Shown here: in pieces, positions 43,326 to 55,039 of the stretch | Layout of the letters: every line of letters begins with the position of its first letter | Position numbering within the stretch: position 1 is the first letter of the stretch | Origin: Doryteuthis pealeii | Taxonomy: Eukaryota; Mollusca; Cephalopoda; Myopsida; Loliginidae | DNA: 64,000 nucleotides | NCBI GenBank assembly: GCA_023376005.1 | Contig: CM042141.1 | Span: 91,262,107 to 91,326,106, forward strand | Reading direction: 5' to 3' | The notes under the pieces: model-generated | The model's database searches: none | What the model was told of the DNA's origin: nothing | The model's input: the letters and a program-made list of their open reading frames with translations, nothing else | Made by a program: the position numbers and the translations under genes

Positions 43326-43945
43326 ATGGACATGACAACCAGAGTTCAAGACCTGAACTAGGCTCTTTGTGTTTCACTTTGCGCTAATGCCCTTGAGAAA
43401 GGCATAAAATCCATCTCTTCTTCCTCCATTTGTAGCTAAGGAGTAAGGCAGACGGGTTTAGCATGGCATTCAATCTAGGACAGTGGTTCTTAACTTTGTA
43501 TGCTGGCACCCCTCAAGGGGTGCAAGATTCACTTCTTGGGGGTGAAAAAAGAGGTCCAGAAAAACAACGTTGTTTTCATTTTATTTCTAATCAGTTTCAT
43601 AGCTTTCCATTTGTTTTGTTTTTTTAATATTTTCAGTTATTTTCAAAAATTTATGTTTATCAATCATAATTGATATAAGATTACGTAGTAGTAGTAGTAG
43701 TAGTAGTAGTAGTTAATTAAATATTAGCCAATAAGTAGCTGACTATTTGAGTTGAAAATTCCAGTTCTTTTGTTTCCATTTGCTAGAGGCCGAGGGGTGC
43801 AGAATGGAATTTTAAAATCTCAAGGGGTGTCATGATACAAAAAAGGTCAAGACTTACTGGTCTAAGAGAAGGAAAACTAAACTAGCTTTACTCTGCTTAA
43901 AAAGTGACCTTGTGTCACATTCTGCTGGGGGGGGGTTGTAAATAC
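43326..43945 (+). repeat. SINE-A copy split by a hAT MITE
   Basis: CCAGAGTTCAAGACCTGAAC (B box), GCTAATGCCCTTGAGAAAGG, then, beyond the insertion, GAGAAGGAAAACTAAACTAG and GTGACCTTGTGTCACATTCT. Confidence 0.85.
43481..43859. mobile_element. hAT-type MITE with 8-bp target duplication
   Basis: Ends CAGTGGTTCTTAACTTTGTA and, inverted, CAGTAAGTCTTGACC. Flanks ATCTAGGA (43473-43480) and GTCTAAGA (43860-43867) each differ by one base from the SINE-A consensus GTCTAGGA. A (TAG)n tract lies at 43690-43713. No transposase coding. Confidence 0.85.
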
Positions 43946-44515
43946 ACAAACACCCAGAGAAAATGAGAACAGTATCAGTGAAAGTGACAAAATTAAAATG
44001 TCTGTGTTAGAGATTAGTTGAATTCGTTTTGTGGATTTCAGTTCTATTCTTGTTGACTTTGTTTACATATTCTTTAAATGTTTCAACATACTTAAAGAAT
44101 AAAAAAAAGATTTCTTTAATGCTTAATGTTTTTTCAAGTTGTTATGAGGTTTTTCAACTGAAAATGAGATTATAATTTCTGATGTTGAAGATTTTTCACG
44201 GTTTCCAAAAGAGGAGAAAATCATCAAATAGAAAATAAAGAAAAACAAAATTATCTCTTAATCTGAGTGCAGATTTTATTTATAAAAATATCCTTCAAGT
44301 TCATAATAGATTCCAGTTGACAACCAGATTTATTTGCCAAATATTCAGCAAAATAAACAGAGTTAATAAGAATCATTCAATGGATAAATAGACAGCAGCC
44401 AATTGAAATTAAAATTGGATGCATTTTTCTTTTTGGTAAATAAATTCCATAAAAAAATAAATAGATAAAGAGTTGAGCAATATAGCAAGATCAGCTGAGA
44501 AATGGTAACAATTTT
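43946..44515. other. Unassigned AT-rich stretch
   Basis: No recognised feature. Confidence 0.4.
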
Positions 44516-44518
44516 GCA

Positions 44519-44765
44519 AAGGGTTGGTTGGTTATTTTATTTAATGGCATCTCAACCCTTGTGGGCTATTATTATTATTATTTTGTATATATGATTTTTA
44601 AACGAATAGTTAGTAGGTAAATATTGGTTTGGTTTCATAAACTAGTAGAATCAATTTTCATTAATTTCATACATTACTAATAAATTAGTAGAATTGATAA
44701 ACTGGTGGTTGACCCTCAGCCACCTCATAGCACCCCTATGATAAAAACGATTGGGTGTCTATATA
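44519..44765 (-). repeat. R1 fragment with deleted interior
   Basis: GGGTTGGTTGGTTATTTTAT, TAATGGCATCTCAACCCTTG, a (TTA)n stretch, then GACCCTCAGCCACCTCATAG and CACCCCTATGATAAAAACGA. Confidence 0.75.
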
Positions 44766-44774
44766 TAAGTAAAG

Positions 44775-45000
44775 TAAGCGAAGTGGCCTTTTGTCGGTAT
44801 CAACCAGATCGCAAAGGGGGAATGTCCCCCTTTTCAATAGCGCTAGAACAGGGAGATTATTTTGGCATCTAAGATGGAGCACCACACCTACCATCAGCTC
44901 CCCACTTTACCACACAGATCCAAGCTATGCTACTCATGCACTAAGTTGTCAAAGGCCAGTACTGAACCCAGAACTTGTGGTTCTGAGGCGGAAATCCCAT
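44775..45000 (-). repeat. SINE-C copy
   Basis: AAGTGGCCTTTTGTCGGTAT, TAGCGCTAGAACAGGGAGAT, GAGCACCACACCTACCATCA, AGTACTGAACCCAGAACTTG. Confidence 0.85.
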
Positions 45001-46265
45001 TGTGGTCAATCCCATGCATTTAATATCTTTGCATGTCAAATTTAAAATTATTCATTTTGATAAGCAACTGACAAAATTTCAGATGATATCCCCCCTCCCC
45101 TATTCCCCGTCCCCACCGTTACCCGCCCACTCAGCAAATCATCAAAAGTCATGTCAGTGCCAGCAACAATTTGTATGAATGGAACATTTCAGACTTAATA
45201 TCATAATTTCAACTTATTTCAATCCCGCCACCTATCTTTTTCTTATAATTTCATTCATTCATCTTTTTCTTTTTTAACTTTACATCTTGTTAGAGGGTAA
45301 TTTTGAGAATTGAAATAGGTCATACTCCTACCTGCCATAATGTCAACTAACGAGAGGATGGAACACAAAAGATTTGGGCCAGTATCAAGTGAAAAGATTT
45401 AAAGACTTGGTTCCTGACCTCTGTGATTGGCCAGAAGAGGAAGTGGGGGGAGGTGTGTCAGGAAGAAGTAGCAGGGTAGGAATGGGGTAAAGATAGAAGA
45501 AACAAGAGTATCCCGATTTTTATTGATCAGCTGAAATGGAATAAATCGACATTGATTTAGTTGGTTGGCAATTGTCTCTGCTTTTATTCTCTCCCTTTTT
45601 TTATTTTATTTTGTGTTTAAGTGTTGAATACTGGAATTGTCCGTGGATAAAAGAGTTATGGAAGACAGGTGTGTATGTATGAGGGGGAGGGGAGTTGTCT
45701 TGAAAAGTCATTGGAACTCAAAGAGAGGCTTGGTAATTTTGATTGGTTCAAGAACTTTTCTTATCTGTTGCTTTTTTTTTCTTTCTTTTTTTTTTTTACT
45801 TTAATTTTCTTCAACTACCCATTGAACATTTCTATAAAAGAAACAAAACAAACCAACCCAACAATTGCAAACTACTGAAATAGAACTCTTAATACAAAAG
45901 AATATAAAATCAAGCAATAAAAAGTTAAAAAAAAAAAAAAAAAAGAGTTACCAATAAAGCCATATTTGTCTTATGTTAATTTTACCAAATGAAATGTTTA
46001 AAGATTAAACAGACTCCCATTCATTTTTTCCCATTGATTACTGCTATATCTTATCTAAATGTAAAATAGCAGATTCTCTACGACTAACATTTAGCATCCA
46101 TAGAATAAAGAAAAACAGGAAATAAAAAAAAATTATTTTGTTCAATCAACCATATGATGGAAACATCAAGACAAACATTTGTAGGAGATTTCTCAAATTA
46201 ATAGAAAAACATTTTGCTCACTCAAATAAGCTCCACAAAATATTCAATAGGAACTTAAAAACCTA
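45001..46265. other. Unassigned stretch
   Basis: C-rich run at 45090-45130, T-rich and A-rich runs at 45770-45800 and 45926-45944. No exon or repeat family recognised. Confidence 0.4.
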
Positions 46266-46266
46266 A

Positions 46267-46267
<1 letters not shown>

Positions 46268-46309
<42 letters not shown>
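46268..46309. repeat. (TA)n microsatellite
   Basis: TA tract bordering the next unit. Confidence 0.98.
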
Positions 46310-46310
<1 letters not shown>

Positions 46311-46530
46311 ATAATATAGTTATATTCCTAAGTAAAGGGTGCTCAATATCATTGATAAAACATTTATATCAAAGTGTAGCGAAACTGATAGTTACAAAGT
46401 GCTATTGACTTTATGTCTTCGCTATCCTAACTTAGATATACATGATTCAATAATTTTCAATGGTATTCAATGATATTGAGCACTCTTTACATATGAATAT
46501 AGCAAACTATATCATCAATATCTAATTATA
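46310..46530. repeat. Ribozyme-family unit, half remaining
   Basis: GGGTGCTCAATATCATTGAT, GCGAAACTGATAGTTACAAA, GTGCTATTGACTTTATGTCT, GATATTGAGCACTCTTTACA. GAAAC-UGAUA-GUU and the 3' stem I strand persist, but CUGANGA and stem II are gone. The outer blocks form an inverted pair. Confidence 0.65.
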
Positions 46531-46539
46531 TGAGGCACA

Positions 46540-46755
46540 CTTAATGGTTATAATGGCTTCAGCAACCAGAGTTCAAATCCTGGATGAGGCTGTTTGCAAT
46601 GAACTTTGTTAATACTATTGGAAAAGGCATAAATCTGTTCTTTCCCCAGATATGGGTAAATAGTCAGGCAAACTAAGTTCTTTAGTCTTAGTTAGGTAAA
46701 CAATCCTGGAGAAGGAAAACTCTGAATTTAAACCAACTTTACTCTGCTTAAAATG
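46540..46755 (+). repeat. SINE-A copy
   Basis: CACTTAATGGTTATAATGGC, CAGAGTTCAAATCCTGGATG, CCAGATATGGGTAAATAGTC, AGGAAAACTCTGAATTTAAA. It joins a minus SINE-C at about 46756. Confidence 0.85.
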
Positions 46756-46975
46756 GTATAAGCTAGACATCAAGGGAGTCTATACCCTTTTCACTAGCAC
46801 TAGACCAAGGAGATTGTTTTTGGTGTCTGTGGCAGAGTGCCACACCTACCATCAGCTCACTTTACTGCGCAGATTCCTGTGCTACTCATATGCTGAGTTT
46901 GCGAGGGCCAGTATCAAACCCAGAACCTTGTGGTTCCTAGTCGAACGCTCTACCGACTGAGCTAAACCGGATAAT
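46756..46975 (-). repeat. SINE-C, full-length copy
   Basis: In minus sense: CGGTTTAGCTCAGTCGGTAG (A box), AGAGCGTTCGACTAGGAACC, GGTTCTGGGTTTGATACTGG (B box), CTGATGGTAGGTGTGGCACT, TTGGTCTAGTGCTAGTGAAA. Best head in the window, and cleanly tRNA-derived. Confidence 0.9.
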
Positions 46976-47920
46976 ATTTTATTTAAATTCCTGATGATAT
47001 GCTAAATATTATTACATTATTTTTTTCCTTGTATAAAAAGAAAAAAAGAAAAAAGATTGAATTATTTAGGTAATCATAAGGAGACAATTGTAATCTGTGA
47101 TGAGTAATAAGAAAATTGTTCTGGTCATATCTAAAACTTTGGTAGGAAGAATTTCAAAAGGCATTTCTTCTTCCATGGCAGATGATTCAGTCTGCAGTTA
47201 TTCATTCACATCTTATTGAGGGTGGGGCTGGGGGAGGGACCTTCTGACCTTTTTCAATTCCTCACCAAAGTTGAAGGGTAAGAATTTCAAGTGTAACAGA
47301 ATCAGCCAGAAGAGATAACCAGATTACAGGTAGAAATAATAAAAAAAATAAAAATAAAACAAAAACTTATAAAAAAGGAAAAAAATAAAAATTATGGACA
47401 AAATAAAAATAGAAGAAAAAAAAGAAAAAAATTAAGGGGAAAAAATATCTTCCCTTGATTTACAATTTTCACAATCTATGATGTCACACACACACACACA
47501 CACAACGGCTTTTTGAGACTGCAAAAAGTTTGCATTACAAAAAGGTAGTCCAATCGTTAAAAAAAAACCCCAAAAAACACATTCAGCTCAAAAATGTTTT
47601 TGGCATAATTGTAACCTGTTATTACGTAAACATACAATTGGACTGACTTTTATTTATTTTTTAAATTGTATATGATGATGCTTGCCAGTGGAATTAAGTG
47701 GAAGCAAGAAAAAATGAGGTGGGAGTGATTACAGCCAACTATCATAGTCTTTAGAAATTACTCTCTAAAATTGGTGAATAAGAGCTCAAGAGGACGAGGG
47801 TTATTGGCTGCCACAAAAAGAATACCCAAATACAAGATGATTCTAAAAAAAAAAAAAAATTCAAAAAGATCGGTCAATTTGGTCATCTAACAAGTTACAC
47901 AGCATTCATCAGGTTTCAGA
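46976..47920. other. Unassigned AT-rich stretch
   Basis: (CA)n at 47487-47502 and A-rich runs. No gene recognised. Confidence 0.4.
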
Positions 47921-48060
47921 TCTATATATTAATACTAGTGTTCCTTAATTGTACGATAGTTACCATCTTGCAACCACCCTCTGGTTAAAAATGGGACCAT
48001 CCAAATCATTCAAGAGGAAATGCAACTATCTAAATTTTGATTATCTGGTGTTGCTTATTA
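47921..48060 (+). mobile_element. Helitron-family 5' part
   Basis: TCTATATATTAATACTAGTG, TACGATAGTTACCATCTTGC, ACCCTCTGGTTAAAAATGGG, GATTATCTGGTGTTGCTTAT. The 3' part is absent. Confidence 0.8.
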
Positions 48061-48530
48061 TTGTTAAAACTGTTTTATAATTTATATTTCACAATACTGT
48101 CTCCTCCACCAGGTTTGAAAACGTGACCTATTAATGGGTGGATGAAGAGCTGTCTTGCATGCTGCAAAACACGAGAATGGCAAACCTTGCAATGAAATTT
48201 GGTCTGACCATTTCCTGCAATTGATCTGCCATTAATCTGTCCTGGACCACACCTTTGAGCCGGGAGAAGATGTCAAAAAGGTGAACCTGTACAACTCATT
48301 CATCATCTGAATCCATTCACACACACACATGCTGTTCATTTGGGGCAGGAGAGAACATTATCCGTTGGGATGGACAGTGACCAGAGGTCATAAACACAAA
48401 CAGAAAGAACAATGAAGATGTATGGAGAGGACAAATATTAAGAATTTTCCTGATGACAGTATTAGGTGATATCATATTTCATTGTTCTGATAAAATTTCA
48501 ATATAATGGTAGAATTAATAATTTGGGTGG
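48061..48530. other. Unassigned stretch, slightly GC-richer
   Basis: The minus strand over 48120-48290 is open for ~45 codons (SRLKGVVQDRLMADQLQEMV, RPNFIARFAILVF). I do not recognise it and no splice sites frame it. Confidence 0.3.
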
Positions 48531-49020
48531 TTCTTTGGTTTAATGGCATATCAACCCTTGTGGGTTATTTAATGTCAAATCTTTTTTCTTAATATCTTGA
48601 TTTGTTTAAGAAATAATCTTAGCTTTATGTGTATTAATTAATACTGGTGGCTAACGCTCAGCCACCACCTTCTAGCACCTATATGATAAAACGGGTGTGG
48701 GTGTTTGCCATAAGAGCAATTTGAAGATTATGGTCAGGACAATCATATAGATGCTAGGGCTTGACATGAACAACCAATTGATTGGATGGAGCCTCTCCAA
48801 CCGCCCGTCTAGCCCAGTAAGTGTCAAAATGGAGTGTTGCATGTCATGGGACCACTTAGTACCCATGTCATAATCAACTAGGTCACCACCATCCTCTCCT
48901 CAGTTATTATGGGTCGCCACCCATAGACAACAGGTGGCCCTCATGCGGGGGGTGGGGTGGAGGTTACCTCTCTGCATAGGTGCAGTCGGTGTATTTTATA
49001 GCCCCAGTTGACAGGGTGAA
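48530..49020 (-). repeat. R1 copy
   Basis: TCTTTGGTTTAATGGCATAT, CAACCCTTGTGGGTTATTTA, CTTCTAGCACCTATATGATA, ACCGCCCGTCTAGCCCAGTA, CTCTGCATAGGTGCAGTCGG, CCCAGTTGACAGGGTGAAC. Interior partly deleted. Confidence 0.85.
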
Positions 49021-49257
49021 CATACAGAAAGAAAAATTATGATAAAGATTAAATATTAAGAATTTTCCTGATGATAGTATTAGATGGTATCATATTTTCT
49101 TGTTCTGATAAAATTTTAAGATAATGGTAGAATTAATGTTTTTTTTTTTTTTTTTCTTGTAGAGAGTTTTTACTGTTTTTAACCTTTGCAAACAACTAAA
49201 ATGGATAAAAATGGGGCATTATTTCCTGCACCCTACCTCCCAACAAATAAGAGGAAG

Positions 49258-49288
<31 letters not shown>

Positions 49289-49883
49289 TGCATTTTTGTA
49301 TGACATAATCAGGGGAGATAACTGAACCCCTAAAAAAAATAAAACCTGTTCAAAATCAATTTGTTGACATCAATTCAATGCAAGAAGAAGATTGTCTTTA
49401 GTGAGAAGAGAAAGAAAAAAATATCAGGGACAAGACAAGTGGCTTGACTTGATTTTTTTCTTCTCTTGATTTCACCCCCCCTCCCCTTCTTCTCTGTTTT
49501 CAAAAACCTGTTAGTGAATCAATGAAAGCACTCAGTTTTATTAGAAATATTAATCCATTGCCAAAAGGAGAAATTTCACCATTACAATCCAACCATGATA
49601 AGTGAAGTTGAGATGTATAACCAAGAATGCCAATATAAGTAAGAAGATAAAGATATGACATTGGCAACAAAGCTGCTTAGAATAGATCTTACCATTAGAA
49701 ATGCCAAAATAGCCAAATGGGAAAAATAAGAACATTTACAAAAACAATGAAATAGACAATTATTTTACAACAGATAAAAGTGAAAAGCATCAAGAGAAAA
49801 TTAAAAGATTCATTTTTCTTCATTATCAATTTTTGTATCTAAGAAGCAGAAAGTGAAAAGTAAATCAAGTAATTTATTCTTAA
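49021..49883. other. Unassigned AT-rich stretch
   Basis: 49040-49130 nearly repeats 48430-48530 (AAGAATTTTCCTGATGA, AGATAATGGTAGAATTAAT), so the R1 copy between them is bracketed by a ~90-bp direct repeat. Poly-A at 49261-49288. Confidence 0.6.
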
Positions 49884-50093
49884 TACCATGTTTCCCCCCA
49901 AAAATAACTCGTGACTTATATTAATTTTCACTCTGAAAATTTTTTTGGATGTCTTATTCTTCAGATATTGATGAGTGCTTGCATAGATGTTATTGTGAAG
50001 AATTTTTTTTTTTCTGTCTGCTGCTCGCAACTAGGGCTTATTTTAAAATCATCCTAAAATATCATGCTAGGTTTTATTTTGGGAAACATGGTA
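49884..50093. mobile_element. TIR element, TTTCCC family, 210 bp
   Basis: Starts TACCATGTTTCCC and ends GGGAAACATGGTA, exact 13-bp inverted ends. The interior has ACTTATATTAATTTTCACTC and GGGCTTATTTTAAAATCATC. Second member of the family at 37776-38091. Confidence 0.8.
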
Positions 50094-50127
50094 GTACATG
50101 GCTTAATTTATTAGAAAACTCAAACCT

Positions 50128-50285
50128 TAGATTTGGTTTGTTTGTTTAATGGTATATCAACCCACATGGGTTATTAAATGCCAAGGCCATCCTTCCCAAG
50201 TGTATTAGTCTGAAAGTGAACATAACGTGACTGGAGTTCAAACTGGTTTACTAGGATGTTTTAGTCCATCCCAGCTGAACCTTTG
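50128..50285 (-). repeat. SINE-B tail part
   Basis: ATTTGGTTTGTTTGTTTAAT, GGTATATCAACCCACATGGG, TGAACATAACGTGACTGGAG. The central domain is deleted and the tRNA head mostly absent. Confidence 0.7.
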
Positions 50286-50419
50286 CTAGTAAGGTTTCAC
50301 TGCCAGCAATCTTACATTTTTTTAATATTGTGCTATTTTTCACTATCATCCCATTTTATACCACACATGGCACAAAGACAATGCTATTTTTCACTATCAT
50401 CCCATTTTATACCACACAA

Positions 50420-51365
50420 AGACAATGCATGTGAAAGGCGTCAAGTTGGTTTATGTGCTTGCGGTAAAGCATCCAAGTTTTAGCACCATATAATAGAGTT
50501 GAAAGCACGACTGCTCTGTAGATGTCAATTTTTATTTCAAAAGATATATCTTTGGTATTCCATAATCGGTGTTTCAAATTGCCAAATGCAGTGCTTGCTT
50601 TTCTTTGTTCATTTTTCCATCAGAAGTGACTGTTGATCCAAGATATTTAAACATGTCAATTTTTAATGCTTTTCCATTAATTAAGACAGATTTACAAGAC
50701 GTGGATTGCATCCTGTGGGCTAGTACAGTAGTTCAGTTTTCTTTATACTGGTAGTAAGTCCAAATGCTTTTGATGTCTCAGAGAATTTATCAATGATGGT
50801 CTGGATGTCTTCTAGGCTGTGTGCTAATAGAGCAGCAGCATCTGCAAAGAGAAGATCACGCACTAGCTGCAAGGAAATTTTTTACCTAGCTTTAAAGCGT
50901 TGTTGATTGTATAGGCTACAACTTGTTCTGAATTCAACATTTATTCCTTCATTTAGATTCGAGAATGTTTTCTTGAGCATGGCAGAAAAAAAACAATGCA
51001 AATAGAAGTGGAGCAAGAACACAGCATTGCTTTGTACCATTTGAGACAGAAAAAGGACTGGATTGCTCACTACCTGATCTCACAGAAGCCCTCATTCCTT
51101 CATGCAAAGAGACGATGATATGAAGCATTTTATCTGGAATTCCCAATTTCAACAACACTTTCCACAGAGCAGTCCGAGACAGTGTCAAAGACTTTTGTGA
51201 AATCTACAAAAACCATAAACAAGTCTTTGTTTTGCTCTCAAGCCTACTCCTGAGCCTGTCAAAGACAGAAAATCATATCTACTGTTCCTCTACCTGAGCG
51301 AAAACCACACTGAGTTTCTGGTAGTGCTGATCCTGAGACAAAGTCATTAAGTCTGTTATGGATTT
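50420..51365 (-). pseudogene. Non-LTR reverse transcriptase, several RT blocks, dead
   Basis: Minus strand in order: ETQCGFRSGRGTVDMIFCL, DLFMVFVDFTKVFDTVSRTA (motif A), LWKVLLKLGIPDKMLHIIVS, FSVSNGTKQCCVLAPLLFAL (the family has QGCVLAPLLF), RDLLFADAAALLAHSLEDIQ (catalytic box, FADD changed to FADA) and SKAFGLTTSIKKTELLYQP. Stops and frame changes plus the lost second Asp of the catalytic pair make it inactive. Clade not assigned. Confidence 0.85.
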
Positions 51366-51392
51366 ATATATATATATATATATATATATGAA
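51366..51392. repeat. (TA)n microsatellite
   Basis: Borders the 5' side of the RT fragment. Confidence 0.97.
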
Positions 51393-51930
51393 TGAATGAA
51401 AAGTAGGTAAATGTGTACAATATTTGAGAATTGCAGTGGTAAAAGCAAGATGACACTAAGCATGTGGGACATCACAAAATGTCATTTAGAAATTGGGATG
51501 AAGAGGTAATTCTTAAACTGAAAATAAATAAAAACCGCAGCTTCAGGAAATGGCTCATAAGAAAGTTCAACAACATGACCCCAGCAATAGTTGATGTGAA
51601 CAGTGTAGCTATAAACATACAAATATGTCTGGGTGTATATATATATATATATATATAAGTTTTTGTTTGAATGTTTTTATTTCATTGAGAAAGAAAGAGA
51701 GAATAAATAGTTTGACTAAATCAATATCAGCCATTATCAGTTGTTATGAAGATCAAACATCTTATAGAAAAAAGAAAGTCCAACAGAAAAATATACTAAC
51801 AAGGATATGACCTAGATTTTGGTTTAGAGGATTGCTTTAATAGTTGGAGAAGGAAGGGGTCACATGATACAAACTAATTTTTCTTCCACTCCTTCCTTTA
51901 CAGTCTTCTCTAAATCTAGAGGTGAATGTT
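51393..51930. other. Unassigned stretch with (TA)n
   Basis: TA tract at 51638-51656; nothing else recognised. Confidence 0.4.
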
Positions 51931-51934
51931 GTTG

Positions 51935-52262
51935 GTTGCTTGGATTTTATGGCATGTCAATTCTTGTTGGGTTATTTTATGCTGAAGAAATTTTGTTGGA
52001 TTCATTCAGTGGGTCTGTTTGGGGGGAATCTTACCCCTCTGCAGAGGTGCAGTTAAAAAAAAAAAAAGGTTTCTAAACTCAATTTAAAAAAAAAAAAAAA
52101 AAAAAAAACAAACATTTTTCACTTTTTTCCAATTCAACTCATAGATGGGACCCTAACAGGTACTAATACTCTGGGTCAGAGTGGATGTGGGAGTAATGGT
52201 GTTGAAGGAGTACTCCACTCCACAGAGTTCCAGAACTGGAACTTCACCACTAGATCCAGAAT
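51935..52262 (-). repeat. R1 copy, rearranged
   Basis: GGTTGCTTGGATTTTATGGC, then a head-side block (GGGGGAATCTTACCCCTCTG, 52021-52049) out of order, then poly-A, then ATAGATGGGACCCTAACAGG. Confidence 0.75.
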
Positions 52263-52264
52263 GT

Positions 52265-52825
52265 TGTCCTTCCTTTCCAGCCTTCTAAATCTATAGCAGA
52301 ATATTATACCTATATATTAATGTTTATAGATACCTACAGTGTATGTAACTTTGGTAACACTGATTCTCTATAAAACTTTGTACCCATAGATCTATCAACG
52401 ATCCTATTAATAGATAAAGACAAAAAGTACATGCTGAAGAAAAAAAAGCACATTTTATATATATATATATGTAGGTTAATTTCTTTTCATTACAATGAAC
52501 AGTAGTAAAGAAGATGGTGGATTATCAGGGCCTCATTCCTTAGATAATAAGAAAAAGAATGCAGTAAGAACGCACATGGTTAGTATATGTCCAGGGCATT
52601 TTTTATCATTTAGATTACCAAGACCAAATTTATTTTCTAAAGGTGACTTTTGTTCTAAAATAAGAAACAGAAAAACCATTGCAGATTTTAATTCTTCTTG
52701 ATAGAGAAAAGAAAAAACAAACTGCTAATTTTAAACAAGCAACAACTTGTTATGAGTTAATAATGATCCACCTTATTATATTCTAACCATATAAACAATG
52801 TAAATAGTGGCCTTATGAAATCAGA
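52265..52825. other. Unassigned AT-rich stretch
   Basis: (TA)n at 52457-52470. The open frame 52495-52701 has no recognised family. Confidence 0.4.
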
Positions 52826-53100
52826 GATGCTGATAGGTACGCACCCTGCGTTCCTGACACACAAAAATCTAAAAGGATGTAGTAAAATTGTATCAATGCA
52901 TCCCAGTGTTTTTCTTTTCCCACCATTTCAAGCTAACTGTAAATACATTTCAATTGTTTCTTAGAAATAAAATACACAGGATAGGTTACAAGGTAGGAGT
53001 TAGATGGCTTTAGTTAGGACCCATAAATTTTCCTGGGGACTCATATTCAAAGCAAATATATGCATCCCAGGACACAACAAATCAAAAACCTATCAGCATC
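52826..53100. mobile_element. MITE-like element, 275 bp, GATGCTGATAGGT ends
   Basis: Left GATGCTGATAGGTACGCACC; right inverse GATGCTGATAGGTTTTTGAT. A second, inverted copy is at 62607-62886. Confidence 0.8.
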
Positions 53101-53244
53101 ACTGTAGATGGAATTTTTCCTCTAATATTTTTACAGCATAGGACCAATAAGCCTGTGCCCAACTCAAGTGGAGTTTACAGATATTTTGATTTTTTCTTAA
53201 AAGTTTAACTTTCCTAGAGGGAACACTGTATATCATTGATTTTA

Positions 53245-53835
53245 GTTTGGTTTGTTTTATGGCATATCAACCTCAGTGGGTCATTTAATGCCGATAAAGT
53301 TTTGAAATAAATTCTTAATGGATAATACAATTTTGTTTATCAACTCATGTTTTTCTATTTAACCCATAGATGGAACCCTAACAGGTACTACCACTCCGGG
53401 TGAGAGTGGACCAGGGAGCAATGGTGATGAAGGAGTGCTCCACATTCCCCAAACCTCCAAAACTGGAACCTCACCATCAGATAGAGTTTAACGTCATTCC
53501 CAGGACATGGAGACCCTCAGCCACCGCCTTCTAGCACCCATATGATAAAAAGTGCTGGGGTTTGATATAAGAGCAATAGCGTTGGGGCAATCATATAGGT
53601 GCTAGGGCTGAACATGACCATCCGATTGATCGGAGGGGGCCTCTCTGACCAACAGTCCAGCCTAAGTAAGGTTCTAAGTGGAGTGTTGCAGGTCATGGAC
53701 TGCTCATCCACCAAGACTGTACTTAAGCATTACAGGTCGCCACCCATGGCCAACAGGTGGGCCCGTTTGGGGGAATCTTACCCCTCTGCAGAGGTGCAGT
53801 TGGTGCATTCTACCCCCCCCCCAGCCGACAGGGCA
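53245..53835 (-). repeat. R1 copy, full length
   Basis: TTTAGTTTGGTTTGTTTTAT, GGCATATCAACCTCAGTGGG, CATAGATGGAACCCTAACAG, AGGGCTGAACATGACCATCC, TTACCCCTCTGCAGAGGTGC, ending CCGACAGGGCAG. About 590 bp, the same length as the 34488 copy. Confidence 0.9.
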
Positions 53836-53972
53836 GATCATTGATTTTAATTGTATGCCAACTCGGTTAAGGTTATTTTATGCCTATGTTAAGAGACGGG
53901 GTTCATTGTACATTTATATTAACATTGAGTCGTTTCTTAAGAGTGTTTTGCAGACAGTTATTTGATATCAAC
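53836..53972 (-). repeat. R1 tail-side fragment, second subfamily
   Basis: ATGCCAACTCGGTTAAGGTT, GGGGTTCATTGTACATTTAT, GTTTTGCAGACAGTTATTTG, cut where CAGGGCTGTGG begins. Confidence 0.7.
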
Positions 53973-54722
53973 CAGGGCTGTGGCCGTCATAAACAGCTGA
54001 GTCTATATCATATATACAAATAAAAATAAAATCAAACTCTAAAGTATGCTTAACATATCATACAACTCAGTAAAGAAAGAAATAGAAGTATGCCTATCTA
54101 CTTATAAAAAATATTTTAAAAATAGATCAAAGGTAGTGAAAAAGTTCAAATATGAAATTTAGAAAAAAATTTTAAGAAAAAAAGCAGAAAAAGGGAAATA
54201 AAAAAAGCCTAAAACGGCTGTCCATATTGAAGTTTCATTAAAAAGAAACAAAATTTCAACTTTCGTTCTGAAATGGTCTTAGAATGGATAATCAGCAGCA
54301 AATTCCTTAAGTATCACAAGATGGTTGGCAGCAGGCAACATAGAAATAAGAGAATGAAAGGAGTTTCAACTGAAATAAGAAATACTGATGGGTGAGAGGG
54401 GGGTGATGGGAGACTATTATCCAAGACAGAAATGAAGGAACTCAAAAGAGGATGCCAAACATCCATATATTTCCAACCAACAGATCAGCTTTCTTTGGAA
54501 ACTGAAGCTCCAGGGCAGAAGAGCTGATCAACCCTGCTCTCAGGCTGATATAAATTTTATAAACATGTATCAGTGACAAGCCGCCTAAAAATGTTAGTGG
54601 TTTTTCGCTTTTCTTCTGTTTATTTATTTATTTAAAAAAAAAAAAAAAAAAGAATTTAAGTTTAACCCTTTCTGTGTTCAAGGCAACTTAGAGACATCTA
54701 CTCAAATATTTGCACAAGATTC
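53973..54722. other. Unassigned stretch
   Basis: Begins with CAGGGCTGTGG, also at 13850, which resembles a hAT end, but no partner was found. Otherwise AT-rich. Confidence 0.4.
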
Positions 54723-54724
54723 TA

Positions 54725-54815
54725 TCCTATAATTCATCGATAGGACCCTAACAGTTACTACAATTCCGGGTCAGATTGGACCTGGAAACAATAGTGATGA
54801 AGGGGTTCTTGATAT
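54725..54815 (-). repeat. R1 fragment
   Basis: CATCGATAGGACCCTAACAG, CGGGTCAGATTGGACCTGGA, GTGATGAAGGGGTTCT. Confidence 0.75.
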
Positions 54816-54996
54816 CGTATCTCACGCCCTTTCAAAAAGTAGTATTGTGTTATTGGTAAATGGGGATTAACATGCACAAAATTTCCATTGTAAGATTTTC
54901 ACAATCAACACATTGAGCGATAGGTACTGCTATCCAATGGTGAGGAATATGATATTTAAAAAGTGTATACTTAAATTCAGTCGGGTACCATATAAC

Positions 54997-55039
<43 letters not shown>

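Noticed and set aside
48120..48290. Possible host exon on the minus strand (SRLKGVVQDRLMADQ...)
   Set aside because: Open for only ~45 codons, no polypyrimidine-AG or donor at plausible borders, and no family recognised.
53245..53835. CRISPR or phage-type repeats
   Set aside because: Repeats are dispersed, variable and nested like eukaryotic transposons; there is no array spacing or cas gene.
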